A program made the position numbers and the translations under genes. Source: Candidatus Egerieimonas intestinavium (GTDB lineage: Bacteria > Bacillota > Clostridia > Lachnospirales > Lachnospiraceae). From it: 49,976 bases of DNA. This document shows, one piece after another, positions 17,202-24,495 of this stretch; within the stretch, counting starts at the first letter, position 1, and each line of letters starts with the position of its first letter. The stretch lies in assembly GCA_018711815.1 (NCBI GenBank), contig DVHU01000076.1, positions 1-49,976 on the forward strand. Reading direction: 5' to 3'. Below the pieces are notes generated by a model, which saw only the letters and a program-made list of their open reading frames with translations, was not told the origin of the DNA and made no database searches.

Positions 17202-17482
17202 AAAAGTTTACCGTAACCCAGGTGCCCTGCAGCGCCAGGCCCATTGTCTTCGAGGACAGCCTGTGCGTGGGCTGCAACCGCTGCGCCGACGTGTGCCAGG
17301 TGGATATCTTTATTCCCAACCCGGAAAAGGGAAAGCATCCCCTTGTGGTCTATCCGGGAGAATGTTACTACTGCGGCAGCTGCGTTATGGCCTGTCCCAG
17401 GGAGGGGGCCATCCGTCTGCAGCATCCGCTGATGAACCGGGCCAAATTCGTCCCGGTGAAGGAATTCCCTGAACAACCGTAG
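17198..17482 (+). CDS. 2[4Fe-4S] ferredoxin subunit (AprB-like)
   Basis: A 94-residue protein with two Cys clusters, CVGCNRCADVC (about residues 25-35) and CYYCGSCVMACP (about 54-65), each followed by a proline- or valine-containing segment. This is the classic arrangement for two [4Fe-4S] clusters. The ATGA overlap with the flavoprotein stop codon indicates tight co-expression and probably a stable complex, with the ferredoxin feeding electrons to the FAD. It lacks the long tail of genuine AprB. Confidence 0.9.
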   Translation: MKKFTVTQVPCSARPIVFEDSLCVGCNRCADVCQVDIFIPNPEKGKHPLVVYPGECYYCGSCVMACPREGAIRLQHPLMNRAKFVPVKEFPEQP

Positions 17483-17504
17483 GACGCAAGAATACAGAAA
17501 AGAT

Positions 17505-17552
17505 AAAATCTCCGGGGAGGGCAGATAAGCCCAGACGCCCCGGGGATTTTTT
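17505..17552 (+). terminator. Rho-independent terminator after the ferredoxin gene
   Basis: AAAATCTCCGGGG pairs with CCCCGGGGATTTT across a 20-base loop, then a T run. It closes the symporter-flavoprotein-ferredoxin operon. Confidence 0.85.
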
Positions 17553-17618
17553 AGGTAAACAGCGCCCCGGAGAGCTGTTGAAAAGAGAGGGAAAATTGTG
17601 TATAATTTTACCCAGAAC

Positions 17619-17649
17619 TTGACCTTATACTAAGTATACCCTTTACAAT
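17619..17649 (+). promoter_or_regulatory. MerR-type promoter with a 19-base spacer and central dyad
   Basis: TTGACC (17619-17624) and TACAAT (17644-17649) are separated by 19 bases, longer than optimal. A perfect dyad TATACT-A-AGTATA (17626-17638) fills the spacer. This is the standard architecture for MerR activators, which twist the DNA to realign the elements. It lies 35 bases before the MerR gene, so autoregulation is likely. Confidence 0.82.
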
Positions 17650-17684
17650 GAAGCCAGAAGAACAGAGGCAAAGGAGGGAATACC

Positions 17685-18542
17685 ATGATGCAGATAAAAG
17701 AGGTGGAAAAGCTTACGGGAATCAGCAGGCAGAATATACGCTTTTATGAAAGAAAGGGACTGCTGAAGCCCGGGCGGGACACAGACAATTCTTACCGGCT
17801 CTACTCTGAGGAAGATGTGCGGCGGCTGAAAGAGGTGAAACTTTTCCGGAAGCTGGATATGCCCCTGGATGAGCTGCAGAAGCTTTTGGAGGGGAAGCTG
17901 AGTCTGGAGGAGGCCCTCAGACATCAGCGGGAGCGTCTGGAAAAGGAGCAGGAGCGTCTGGGCGCCGCCCTGGATTTTTGCCGGAACATTAAAGAGGTAC
18001 AGCTGGGGGATATGGATGTGGACGAGTATCTCCAGCGGATGGAGAGGGAGGAGAAGAGCGGCCGCAGGTTTGCGGATATTTGGAAGGACTACCGCAGAGT
18101 ATCCCACTCGGAGATGATTCGGGACTTTTCCTTTATGCCGGAAGCCCCCTGCAGCAATCCCCGGGAATTTGTGGAGCAGCTCTGCAAGTACGGAAATGAC
18201 CATAACCTGAATCTGGTGATAACCCGGGAGAGCATGTCTCCTCATTTTGAGATTGACGGAATTGCGTACACAGCTTACCGGACATCCTCCAGATTTGGAA
18301 TTACGGTGCACTGTCAGATGGAGCATCCGGAGGATTATATGCCCCAGGGGATGTCTGAAGGGCGTTACAAGGTGCTCCGGCTGATTTCTTTTCTCTGGCT
18401 GCCGGTGCTGCTGGCGCTCCTTTTCGCAGTACCCCGGATAAAAGAGCCGGTAGATTGCTTCTTTTTGATTCCGCTGGCGGCGCTGCTGGCAGCCTCTTTT
18501 TTCAGCAGATACTATATGTACGGGCGGAATTTCAAAGGTTAA
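17685..18542 (+). CDS. MerR-family regulator with C-terminal membrane segments
   Basis: A 285-residue protein. Residues 1-70 are a MerR winged helix (IKEVEKLTGISRQNIRFYER) and residues 75-105 a long coiled-coil helix. A middle domain of unknown type follows (about 115-225), then two hydrophobic helices near 232-250 and 257-275. Membrane-attached MerR-like regulators are uncommon; they may sense envelope or lipid-soluble signals. No metal-binding Cys pair is present in the usual place. A GGAGGGAA site precedes the ATG. Its own promoter has the MerR spacer geometry. Confidence 0.85.
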   Translation: MMQIKEVEKLTGISRQNIRFYERKGLLKPGRDTDNSYRLYSEEDVRRLKEVKLFRKLDMPLDELQKLLEGKLSLEEALRHQRERLEKEQERLGAALDFCRNIKEVQLGDMDVDEYLQRMEREEKSGRRFADIWKDYRRVSHSEMIRDFSFMPEAPCSNPREFVEQLCKYGNDHNLNLVITRESMSPHFEIDGIAYTAYRTSSRFGITVHCQMEHPEDYMPQGMSEGRYKVLRLISFLWLPVLLALLFAVPRIKEPVDCFFLIPLAALLAASFFSRYYMYGRNFKG

Positions 18543-18581
18543 ATTGAGGAAAACAAAAACAGTCAGAGGGAGGAGAAACCT

Positions 18582-19001
18582 ATGGAACAGGAGACCTTTT
18601 TCTTTTTTGAGAAACACCCGGAGGCGCTGCCCATCTACGAGGCCTTTGAGCGGCGGGTTCTGCAGGAGATAGAGGGGGTTCATATCCGGGTGCAGAAAAC
18701 CCAGATCACCTTCACTAACCCGCGGGTCTTTGCCTGCGTCTCTTTCCTGCGGGTGCGCAAGGCCAAGGAAATGCCTCCGGCATATCTGGTGGTGACCATC
18801 GGCACCGGCCGGAGGATAGACTCCCCCCGGATTGACGCGGCGGTGGAGCCCTATCCCAATCGCTGGACCCACCACCTGGTGATCGCCGAGGAGAGCCAGA
18901 TCGACGATGAGCTCATGGCGTGGGTGAGGGAGGCGGCGGCCTTCGCGGCCAGCAAGCGTCCTGGGGCCGCCGGGGGTTCCGGAAAAAAGCATGGAGAATA
19001 G
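18582..19001 (+). CDS. DUF5655-domain protein
   Basis: A 139-residue soluble protein. The central part, with VQKTQITFTNPRVFACVSFL, matches what I know of DUF5655, a small domain of unknown function found alone or with other domains in Firmicutes and Actinobacteria. The C-terminal tail is Ala/Gly-rich and basic. It is 39 bases after the MerR gene with a GGGAGG site. It overlaps the upstream extension of the acetyltransferase frame but not its chosen start. Function is not known; no catalytic motif can be named. Confidence 0.75.
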   Translation: MEQETFFFFEKHPEALPIYEAFERRVLQEIEGVHIRVQKTQITFTNPRVFACVSFLRVRKAKEMPPAYLVVTIGTGRRIDSPRIDAAVEPYPNRWTHHLVIAEESQIDDELMAWVREAAAFAASKRPGAAGGSGKKHGE

Positions 19002-19026
19002 AACAGGCAGGAGGAGCAGGGAAAAA

Positions 19027-19557
19027 ATGATACGCAGGGCAACGGAGGAAGATATATCCGCAGTGGCGGAGATTTATGAGGAAATTTTGCAGGAGCAGGA
19101 GCAGGGGAGAACCTACGTGGGCTGGACCCGGGGCGTGTACCCCACCCGGCAGACGGCCCTCCAGGCGCTGGAGAAGGGGTCACTCTTTGTGTGCCAGGAG
19201 GAGGGGGAAATCGTGGCCGCCGCCAAGATCGACCGGGAACAGGTTCCCGCTTACAGCCAGTGCCGGTGGCAGGAGGAGGCCCCGGAGAACCAGGTGATGG
19301 TGCTGCATACCCTGGTGGTGTCCCCCAGGCATCCCCGCCGGGGTTACGGAAGGGCCTTTGTGGAGTTCTACGAGGAGTATGCCCGGGAGCAGGGCTGCCT
19401 GTACCTGCGGATGGATACCAACGAGAGAAATACCGTGGCCCGGGCCATGTACCGGGGGATGGGCTATCGGGAGGCGGGGATAGTGCCCTGCGTCTTCAAC
19501 GGAATTCCCGGCGTGAATCTGGTGTGCCTGGAAAAAAAGCTGCGGCAAAAAAAATAA
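19027..19557 (+). CDS. GNAT-family N-acetyltransferase
   Basis: A 176-residue protein that begins with the usual first GNAT strand (MIRRATEEDISAVAEIYEEI). The acetyl-CoA binding motif VVSPRHPRRGYGRAFVEF is near residue 98-115, and the later NTVARAMYRGMGYREAG matches motif B. It transfers an acetyl group from acetyl-CoA to an amine; the acceptor is unknown. ATG at 19027 is chosen because residues upstream of it do not fit the family. It lies directly after the DUF5655 gene. Confidence 0.87.
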   Translation: MIRRATEEDISAVAEIYEEILQEQEQGRTYVGWTRGVYPTRQTALQALEKGSLFVCQEEGEIVAAAKIDREQVPAYSQCRWQEEAPENQVMVLHTLVVSPRHPRRGYGRAFVEFYEEYAREQGCLYLRMDTNERNTVARAMYRGMGYREAGIVPCVFNGIPGVNLVCLEKKLRQKK

Positions 19558-19571
19558 AAAAACTTCTGAGA

Positions 19572-19604
19572 TTTAATTTTCTTTTAATTTTTCTCATTTA
19601 TAGT
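19572..19604 (+). promoter_or_regulatory. Candidate response-regulator direct repeat with promoter
   Basis: TTTAAT (19572-19577), five bases, TTTAAT (19583-19588), ten bases, TATAGT (19599-19604). A TTTAAG-N5-TTTAAG repeat placed 10 bases upstream of the -10 is the known CiaR architecture. The same geometry here suggests that the downstream OmpR-type regulator binds and activates this promoter. Confidence 0.7.
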
Positions 19605-19661
19605 ATAGCTATCAAAAGAAAAGAAAAAAATCAAGAGCAAGTGAAAGAGAGGTAATTTTAG

Positions 19662-20324
19662 ATGAGAAAGAGAAGATATTTTATTTTGGCGGCAGCGGCG
19701 GCACTGGGCATCACCCTGGCGGGATGCGGAAATAACTCCAAGGAACAGAGTCAGGGGAGCGTAACTCCCAATTACGATAACCAGAGCACCCCGGAGGCAA
19801 CCCCGGATACTACGGCACAGGCAACCCCGGCAGCCGGCAGTCAGCAGACCACCCCGGAGGGGGGAAGCGGTATCACCGAGGAGGAGGCCAAGTCCATCGC
19901 CCTGACGGACGCGGGAGTGACTGAGGAGAATGTGTCTGCCATCCGGGTGAAGCAGGACAGGGATGACGGCGTGATGATTTACGAAGTGGAGTTCTACTCA
20001 GGAGCTCAGGAGTACGACTATGACATTGAGATGGCCACCGGCACCATCCTCAGCAAGGATTACGACGTGGAAAATGATTTTTACACGGGCCAGCAGGGCC
20101 AGAGCGCTCAGCCGGAGGGAACCATCTCTCAGGACCAGGCGGTGCAGATTGTGATGGACCGTATTCAGGGAATAGCGGCTTCCGACATCCGCATGGAGCT
20201 GGATCACGACGATGGAAAAACCTACTACGAGGGGGAGGCCTACTATAACAACAAGGAATATGAATTTGAAATAGACGCCTCCACCGGAGAGGTGGTGGAG
20301 TGGAGCGAGGAGAACTGGCGCTAA
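19662..20324 (+). CDS. PepSY-domain lipoprotein
   Basis: A 220-residue exported lipoprotein: signal residues 1-21, lipobox LAGC with Cys22. A Thr/Gln/Pro-rich spacer follows (to about 65), then two PepSY repeats (about 70-140 and 145-215). The repeats are recognisable by EEAKSIALTDAGVTEENVS and DQAVQIVMDRIQGIAASDIR with trailing YEVEF- or YEGEAYY-type strands. PepSY domains often inhibit proteases or modulate membrane sensor kinases. The next two genes are a response regulator and a histidine kinase, so this protein probably feeds information about the envelope to them or is their main target. Confidence 0.88.
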   Translation: MRKRRYFILAAAAALGITLAGCGNNSKEQSQGSVTPNYDNQSTPEATPDTTAQATPAAGSQQTTPEGGSGITEEEAKSIALTDAGVTEENVSAIRVKQDRDDGVMIYEVEFYSGAQEYDYDIEMATGTILSKDYDVENDFYTGQQGQSAQPEGTISQDQAVQIVMDRIQGIAASDIRMELDHDDGKTYYEGEAYYNNKEYEFEIDASTGEVVEWSEENWR

Positions 20325-20334
20325 GCGCCAGTTC
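20312..20334 (+). repeat. Hairpin wrapped around the PepSY stop codon
   Basis: A perfect 10-bp inverted repeat (20312-20321 with 20325-20334) whose 3-base loop is the TAA stop codon. There is no T run, so it is not a standard terminator. It may slow transcript decay or lower readthrough into the response regulator gene. Confidence 0.6.
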
Positions 20335-20393
20335 CCTGCATCCGGGGAAAATCCTTTGGAATTACCGAAGGGAGAGACGGGAGGTTGCTGACG

Positions 20394-21068
20394 GTGCGGA
20401 TATTATTGGCTGAGGATCAGAGGGATTTAAATGAGCTGCTCTCCAGGCGGCTGCGGGCGGAGAGCTACAGCGTGGATGCCGTCTACGACGGCCAGGAAGC
20501 CCTGGACTATCTGGAGGGGGCTCAGTACGACGCCCTGATCCTGGATATTATGATGCCAAAAGTGGATGGACTGCAGGTATTAAAAACCCTGCGGGCCAGG
20601 AACAACCGGGTGCCGGTGCTGCTTCTGACGGCCAGGGACAGCATCCAGGACCGGGTACTGGGATTGGACGCCGGAGCGGACGATTATCTGGTGAAGCCCT
20701 TCGCCTTTGAGGAGCTGATGGCCCGGATCCGGGTGATGCTTAGAAAACCAGCGGCGGCCAACACAGCGGTATATCGGGTGGCAGATCTGGAGCTGCACAC
20801 GGATACCCGGAAAACCTTTCGGGGAGGCCGGGAGATCAATCTTTCGGCCAAGGAGTTTGCCCTTCTGCGGTATATGATGACCAATGTGGGGATTGTCCTC
20901 TCCCGGGACCGATTGGAGCAGCATATCTGGAATTACGATTTCAGCGGGGGCTCCAATGTCATCGACGTCTATATCCGGTACCTGCGCAAGAAGATTGACG
21001 ACGGCTTTGAGCGGAAACTGATTCACACGGTGCGGGGAGCCGGATACGTGCTGAAGGAGGATCCATGA
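20394..21068 (+). CDS. OmpR-family response regulator
   Basis: A 224-residue two-domain regulator. The receiver domain carries the acidic pair LLAEDQRDL, phospho-acceptor D51 (in LILDIMMPK) and K in DYLVKPF. The C-terminal winged helix from about residue 130 includes LSAKEFALLRYMM and the VDVY-like recognition region. GTG at 20394 is preferred to TTG at 20385 because GGAGG at 20380-20384 would abut the latter. It overlaps the histidine kinase gene by 4 bases (ATGA) and probably binds the TTTAAT repeats upstream of the PepSY gene. Confidence 0.92.
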   Translation: MRILLAEDQRDLNELLSRRLRAESYSVDAVYDGQEALDYLEGAQYDALILDIMMPKVDGLQVLKTLRARNNRVPVLLLTARDSIQDRVLGLDAGADDYLVKPFAFEELMARIRVMLRKPAAANTAVYRVADLELHTDTRKTFRGGREINLSAKEFALLRYMMTNVGIVLSRDRLEQHIWNYDFSGGSNVIDVYIRYLRKKIDDGFERKLIHTVRGAGYVLKEDP

Positions 21069-22432
21069 AAAAATTGTCCCTGAAAATGAAACTGACCCTT
21101 CTCTATACGGCTCTGATGATGGCGGTGATCTGTATTTCCCTGGGAATTCTCTTCTCCCTCAGCAGCCATCAGATTCTGGCCTCCGTCCAGATGCGCCTGC
21201 GGGAGAGGGTTTTTGAGGCTGCCGAGGATGTGGAGTACGACCACGGGCAGCTGGAATTTGATTCGGACTTAAACGACCTGGAGAAGGGGGTTTACCTGTC
21301 GGTCTATGACAGCGGCGGTACCTTCCTCTACGGGAGGACGCCCCAGAGCTTTTCCAACACCATGGCCTTTGCGGACGGCAGCCTGCGGCGGGAGCCTCAG
21401 GAGGGCCAGGATTACTACGTGCTGGACGCCTACGCCTATGTGGAGGATTATGGCAACGTCTATATCCGGGGGGTCTCCTCGGCCACAGAGGCGGAGGCCA
21501 GCATGTTGGTGGTCCGAAACCTGGCGTTAATCCTCCTGCCCATGATGGCTGTGCTGACGGCGGTTCTGGGATATTTTATGACCCGCAGAACCTTGAAGCC
21601 GGTGAGCCTCATGACAGAAACTGTGCAGCAGATCCGGCGGGAGAAGGACCTTTCCCGGCGGATTGATCTGGGGGAGGGCAGAGACGAGATCTACCGGCTG
21701 GCCCGCACCTTTGACGAGCTTTTGGCGCAGGTGGAGACCAGCCTTAAACGGGAGCAGCAGTTTACCTCGGATGTGTCCCATGAGCTGCGGACCCCCGTGT
21801 CCTCCATGATGCTCCAGTGCGAGGAGCTGCTGGCCCGGGAGGATTTGGATGAGGAAATCCGCCGGGGAGTGCTCTTCCTGGAACAGAAGGTGCGTTATCT
21901 CTCTCAGATGATTTCCCAGCTTCTGATGATCTCCCGGGCGGATCAGGGCAGACAGCAGCTGATGCTGGAGGGCCTGGATTTCAGCGAGCTCACGGAGATG
22001 GCGGCCCTGGAGGCCCGGGAGATGGCGGAGTCCAGGGGAATACAGGTGGAGACGGATATCCAGCCGGGGGTAACCCTCTGCGGCGATGAGACGCTGCTGA
22101 TCCGCATGTGGATGAATCTTTTAGAGAATGCGGTTCGCTACGGGAAAGAGCAGGGCCATATTTACCTCTGGCTCCGCCGGCAGCAAGATACGGTCAGCGG
22201 CGGGGTCAAAGATGACGGAATCGGCATCTCCCAGGAGGACCTGCCCCATATCTGGGAGCGGTTCTATCAGGCGGATGCGGCCAGGACGGTCAGCGGGAGC
22301 TCGGGCTTGGGGCTTTCTATGGTAGCCTGGATCGTGCGGGCTCACCAGGGAGAAATCCGGGCGGAGAGCGTCCTGGGCGAGGGAAGTGTATTTTCCTTTA
22401 CCTTCCCGGCGGCTGGGGCTGCGGAAAAATAA
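21065..22432 (+). CDS. Sensor histidine kinase
   Basis: A 455-residue membrane kinase. There is one helix near 11-33, an extracytoplasmic sensor loop of about 120 residues, and a second helix near 153-172. HAMP and the phospho-acceptor helix with H239 (DVSHELRTP) follow, then an ATPase domain with N-box NLLENAVRYG, G1 DDGIGI and G2 GSSGLGLSM. In G1 the usual DNG reads KDDG, a small departure that should still bind ATP. It phosphorylates the adjacent response regulator. The extracellular loop could contact the PepSY lipoprotein encoded in the same operon. Confidence 0.92.
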   Translation: MKKLSLKMKLTLLYTALMMAVICISLGILFSLSSHQILASVQMRLRERVFEAAEDVEYDHGQLEFDSDLNDLEKGVYLSVYDSGGTFLYGRTPQSFSNTMAFADGSLRREPQEGQDYYVLDAYAYVEDYGNVYIRGVSSATEAEASMLVVRNLALILLPMMAVLTAVLGYFMTRRTLKPVSLMTETVQQIRREKDLSRRIDLGEGRDEIYRLARTFDELLAQVETSLKREQQFTSDVSHELRTPVSSMMLQCEELLAREDLDEEIRRGVLFLEQKVRYLSQMISQLLMISRADQGRQQLMLEGLDFSELTEMAALEAREMAESRGIQVETDIQPGVTLCGDETLLIRMWMNLLENAVRYGKEQGHIYLWLRRQQDTVSGGVKDDGIGISQEDLPHIWERFYQADAARTVSGSSGLGLSMVAWIVRAHQGEIRAESVLGEGSVFSFTFPAAGAAEK

Positions 22433-22457
22433 CAGAACAGGGGACGGAGGAAAAATC

Positions 22458-23507
22458 GTGGATACAGAGATCAAGGAACACAAGCGCCGGGTGCGCTACA
22501 AGGGAACCCATCCCAGAAGCTATCAGGAAAAGTATAAGGAGCTGCAGCCGGAGAAATACGGCGATACGGTGGAGCGGGTGATCAAAAAGGGGGGAACCCC
22601 GGCGGGGATGCACTTGTCCATCTGCGTCAGGGAAATCCTGGATTTCCTGCAGATTCAGCCGGGACAGGTGGGCCTTGACGCCACCTTAGGCTACGGGGGC
22701 CATTCCGCAGCCATGCTGGAGTGCCTCCAGGGAAGCGGCCATCTCTACAGCCTGGACGTGGATCCCATCGAGATGAAAAAGACCCGGGAGCGTCTGGAGA
22801 AAAAGGGCTATGGCCCCCAGCTGCTGATGATCCGGCAGCTGAATTTTGCCCAGGTGGATCAGCTGCTGCCGGAATCCGGTCCCTTTGACTTCGCCATGGC
22901 GGATCTGGGGGTGTCGTCCATGCAGATTGACAATCCGGAGCGGGGATTTACCTATAAATTCGACGGGCCCCTGGATCTGCGCATGAACCCGGAAAAAGGC
23001 GTTCCCGCCTGGCAGAGACTCCGGGAGATGAGTCAGCCGGAGATCGAGGGGATGCTGGTGGAAAATGCGGACGAGCCCTACGCCCGGGAAATTTCCCGGG
23101 CTGTGTCGGCGGAAAACAGAAAAGGTCAGGGGATTCAGACTACCCTGCAGCTGCGGGCGGTTATCGACCGGGCTCTCCGGAAGCTCCCCGCCGGGGAACG
23201 GCAGGAGGCGGTGAAAAAGTCCTGCGCCAGAACCTTCCAGGCCCTGCGGATCGATGTGAACAGAGAATTTGAGGTGCTGGAGGAGTTCCTGGAAAAGCTT
23301 CCCGGAGTCTTAAAAAGCGGAGGCCGGGTGGCGATCCTCACCTTCCATTCCGGGGAGGATCGGCTGGTGAAGAAGGCCTTTCAGCGCATGTACCGGGAAG
23401 GCGTATACCGGGAGATTTCCCGGGAGGTTATCCGGCCCACCCCGGAGGAGTGCGCCAGAAACAGCCGGGCCCGCTCCACGAAGATGCGCTGGGCCATAAA
23501 AAGCTGA
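22458..23507 (+). CDS. RsmH (MraW)-like SAM-dependent rRNA methyltransferase, non-dcw paralogue
   Basis: A 349-residue protein. The SAM fold is visible in VGLDATLGYGGHSAAML (near 72-88) and LYSLDVDPIEM. RsmH-specific blocks follow: MADLGVSSMQIDNPERGFTY and a C-terminal AILTFHSGEDRLVKKAF. RsmH makes N4-methylcytidine at 16S position 1402 and normally sits in the cell-division (dcw) cluster. Here it stands alone beside a two-component system. The C-terminal motif reads TFHSGEDR where canonical RsmH has SFHSLEDR, and the N-terminus has a basic extension of about 45 residues. It may be a second paralogue with another RNA target. The GTG start at 22458 has a GGAGG site. Confidence 0.83.
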   Translation: MDTEIKEHKRRVRYKGTHPRSYQEKYKELQPEKYGDTVERVIKKGGTPAGMHLSICVREILDFLQIQPGQVGLDATLGYGGHSAAMLECLQGSGHLYSLDVDPIEMKKTRERLEKKGYGPQLLMIRQLNFAQVDQLLPESGPFDFAMADLGVSSMQIDNPERGFTYKFDGPLDLRMNPEKGVPAWQRLREMSQPEIEGMLVENADEPYAREISRAVSAENRKGQGIQTTLQLRAVIDRALRKLPAGERQEAVKKSCARTFQALRIDVNREFEVLEEFLEKLPGVLKSGGRVAILTFHSGEDRLVKKAFQRMYREGVYREISREVIRPTPEECARNSRARSTKMRWAIKS

Positions 23508-23581
23508 CCGGCTTATAAGCTGATTGAAGAAAAGAGGGATCACGCGAGCAAGGTGGCCGTGGAGCCCTGATGGAGGGAAAA

Positions 23582-24049
23582 ATGGGGGAAAAGAAGAAAT
23601 GGAGGGTGGCGGTGATCTCCGACACCCACGGAATTCTGCGGAAGCCGGTGCGCCGGCTGGCGGCGGACTGCGATTACATTCTGCACGCCGGGGATTTTGA
23701 CAATTACGAAACCTGGCGGCAGCTGGATCAGCTGGGAGTGCTGTGCGCTGTCCGGGGAAATAACGATATTTACTGGGGCTCCCAGCTTCCGGTCAAACGG
23801 CAGTTTACCATCGGGGAGTTCCGGTTTTTCATGGTTCATGACAGGAGGGATATTCCGCGGCGGCTGGAGGGGACAGACTTTGTGATCTTTGGCCACTCCC
23901 ACAAATATTTCTGCCAGGAGGAGGATGGAAGAATCTGGTTAAATCCCGGAAGCTGCGGCAGGGCCAGATTCGGGGGAAGCCTGTCCATGGCGCTTCTGGA
24001 GCTGGAGGGAAGGAGCTACACCCTACAAAAAATTGAATTGGATTCCTGA
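23582..24049 (+). CDS. YfcE/MJ0936-type metallophosphoesterase
   Basis: A 155-residue calcineurin-like phosphoesterase. Metal-ligand motifs appear in order: ISDTHG (near 13-18), HAGDFD (near 37-42), RGNND (near 58-62), MVHD and GHSHK (near 102-106). It is a small cytoplasmic phosphodiesterase, probably acting on nucleotide-type phosphodiesters in a metal-dependent way; the physiological substrate is not known. The ATG at 23582 follows GGAGGG; an ATG 12 bases earlier is also open. It lies 74 bases after the methyltransferase gene. Confidence 0.88.
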   Translation: MGEKKKWRVAVISDTHGILRKPVRRLAADCDYILHAGDFDNYETWRQLDQLGVLCAVRGNNDIYWGSQLPVKRQFTIGEFRFFMVHDRRDIPRRLEGTDFVIFGHSHKYFCQEEDGRIWLNPGSCGRARFGGSLSMALLELEGRSYTLQKIELDS

Positions 24050-24056
24050 CCGTCGG

Positions 24057-24086
24057 TTGACAGGGCCGATTCATCTATATTAAAAT
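24057..24086 (+). promoter_or_regulatory. Sigma-A promoter of the Dabb gene
   Basis: TTGACA (24057-24062) and TAAAAT (24081-24086), 18-base spacer, about 30 bases before the start codon. Confidence 0.7.
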
Positions 24087-24117
24087 AGAGTTATCTTTAA
24101 GGCTTAGGAGGCGTATT

Positions 24118-24417
24118 ATGGTACATCACGTTGTTATGTGGAAATTCAAACCCGAGATAGAGGAGGAGAGAAAGGCGGAGTTAAAGAAGGCTATGGCTGA
24201 GAATCTGAAAGGCCTGGTGGGCAAGGTGCCCGGCCTTCTGACCGTGGATTTTGTGGAAAATCCCATCCCCTCCAGCACCCACGATATGGCGCTGGTCACA
24301 ACTCTGGAGAAGGCGGAGGATATCGCTGTCTACGGCAGCCATCCGGAGCATGTGAAGGTGGCCGACACCTATGTGCGTCCTTACACCACAGAGCGGGCTT
24401 GTCTGGATTACGAATAA
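24118..24417 (+). CDS. Dabb (stress-responsive A/B barrel) domain protein
   Basis: A 99-residue protein with the family's opening strand MVHHVVMWKFK, a central helix rich in Lys/Glu, the strand DMALVTTLEKAEDIAVY and the ending HPEHVKVADTYVRP. Dabb proteins form dimeric ferredoxin-like barrels; known members include plant cyclases and bacterial proteins of unclear role. It has its own promoter and an AGGAGG site. Its catalytic role, if any, cannot be told. Confidence 0.88.
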   Translation: MVHHVVMWKFKPEIEEERKAELKKAMAENLKGLVGKVPGLLTVDFVENPIPSSTHDMALVTTLEKAEDIAVYGSHPEHVKVADTYVRPYTTERACLDYE

Positions 24418-24495
24418 GAGACAGCCGGCGAGGCGGAAGAAGCATGGCGGGGGCCGTGCTTTTTCTTTGTTTCATAAGAAATGAGGAGGGAGAAA

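Noticed and set aside
15246-17482. Calling the flavoprotein-ferredoxin pair a true APS reductase (aprAB)
   Set aside because: No sulfate adenylyltransferase or other sulfate genes are present, the ferredoxin lacks the AprB tail, and a GntR/SSS context favours an organic acid.
17643-18992. 449-codon minus-strand frame across the MerR and DUF5655 genes
   Set aside because: Both sense genes have start sites and domains; the antisense translation has none.
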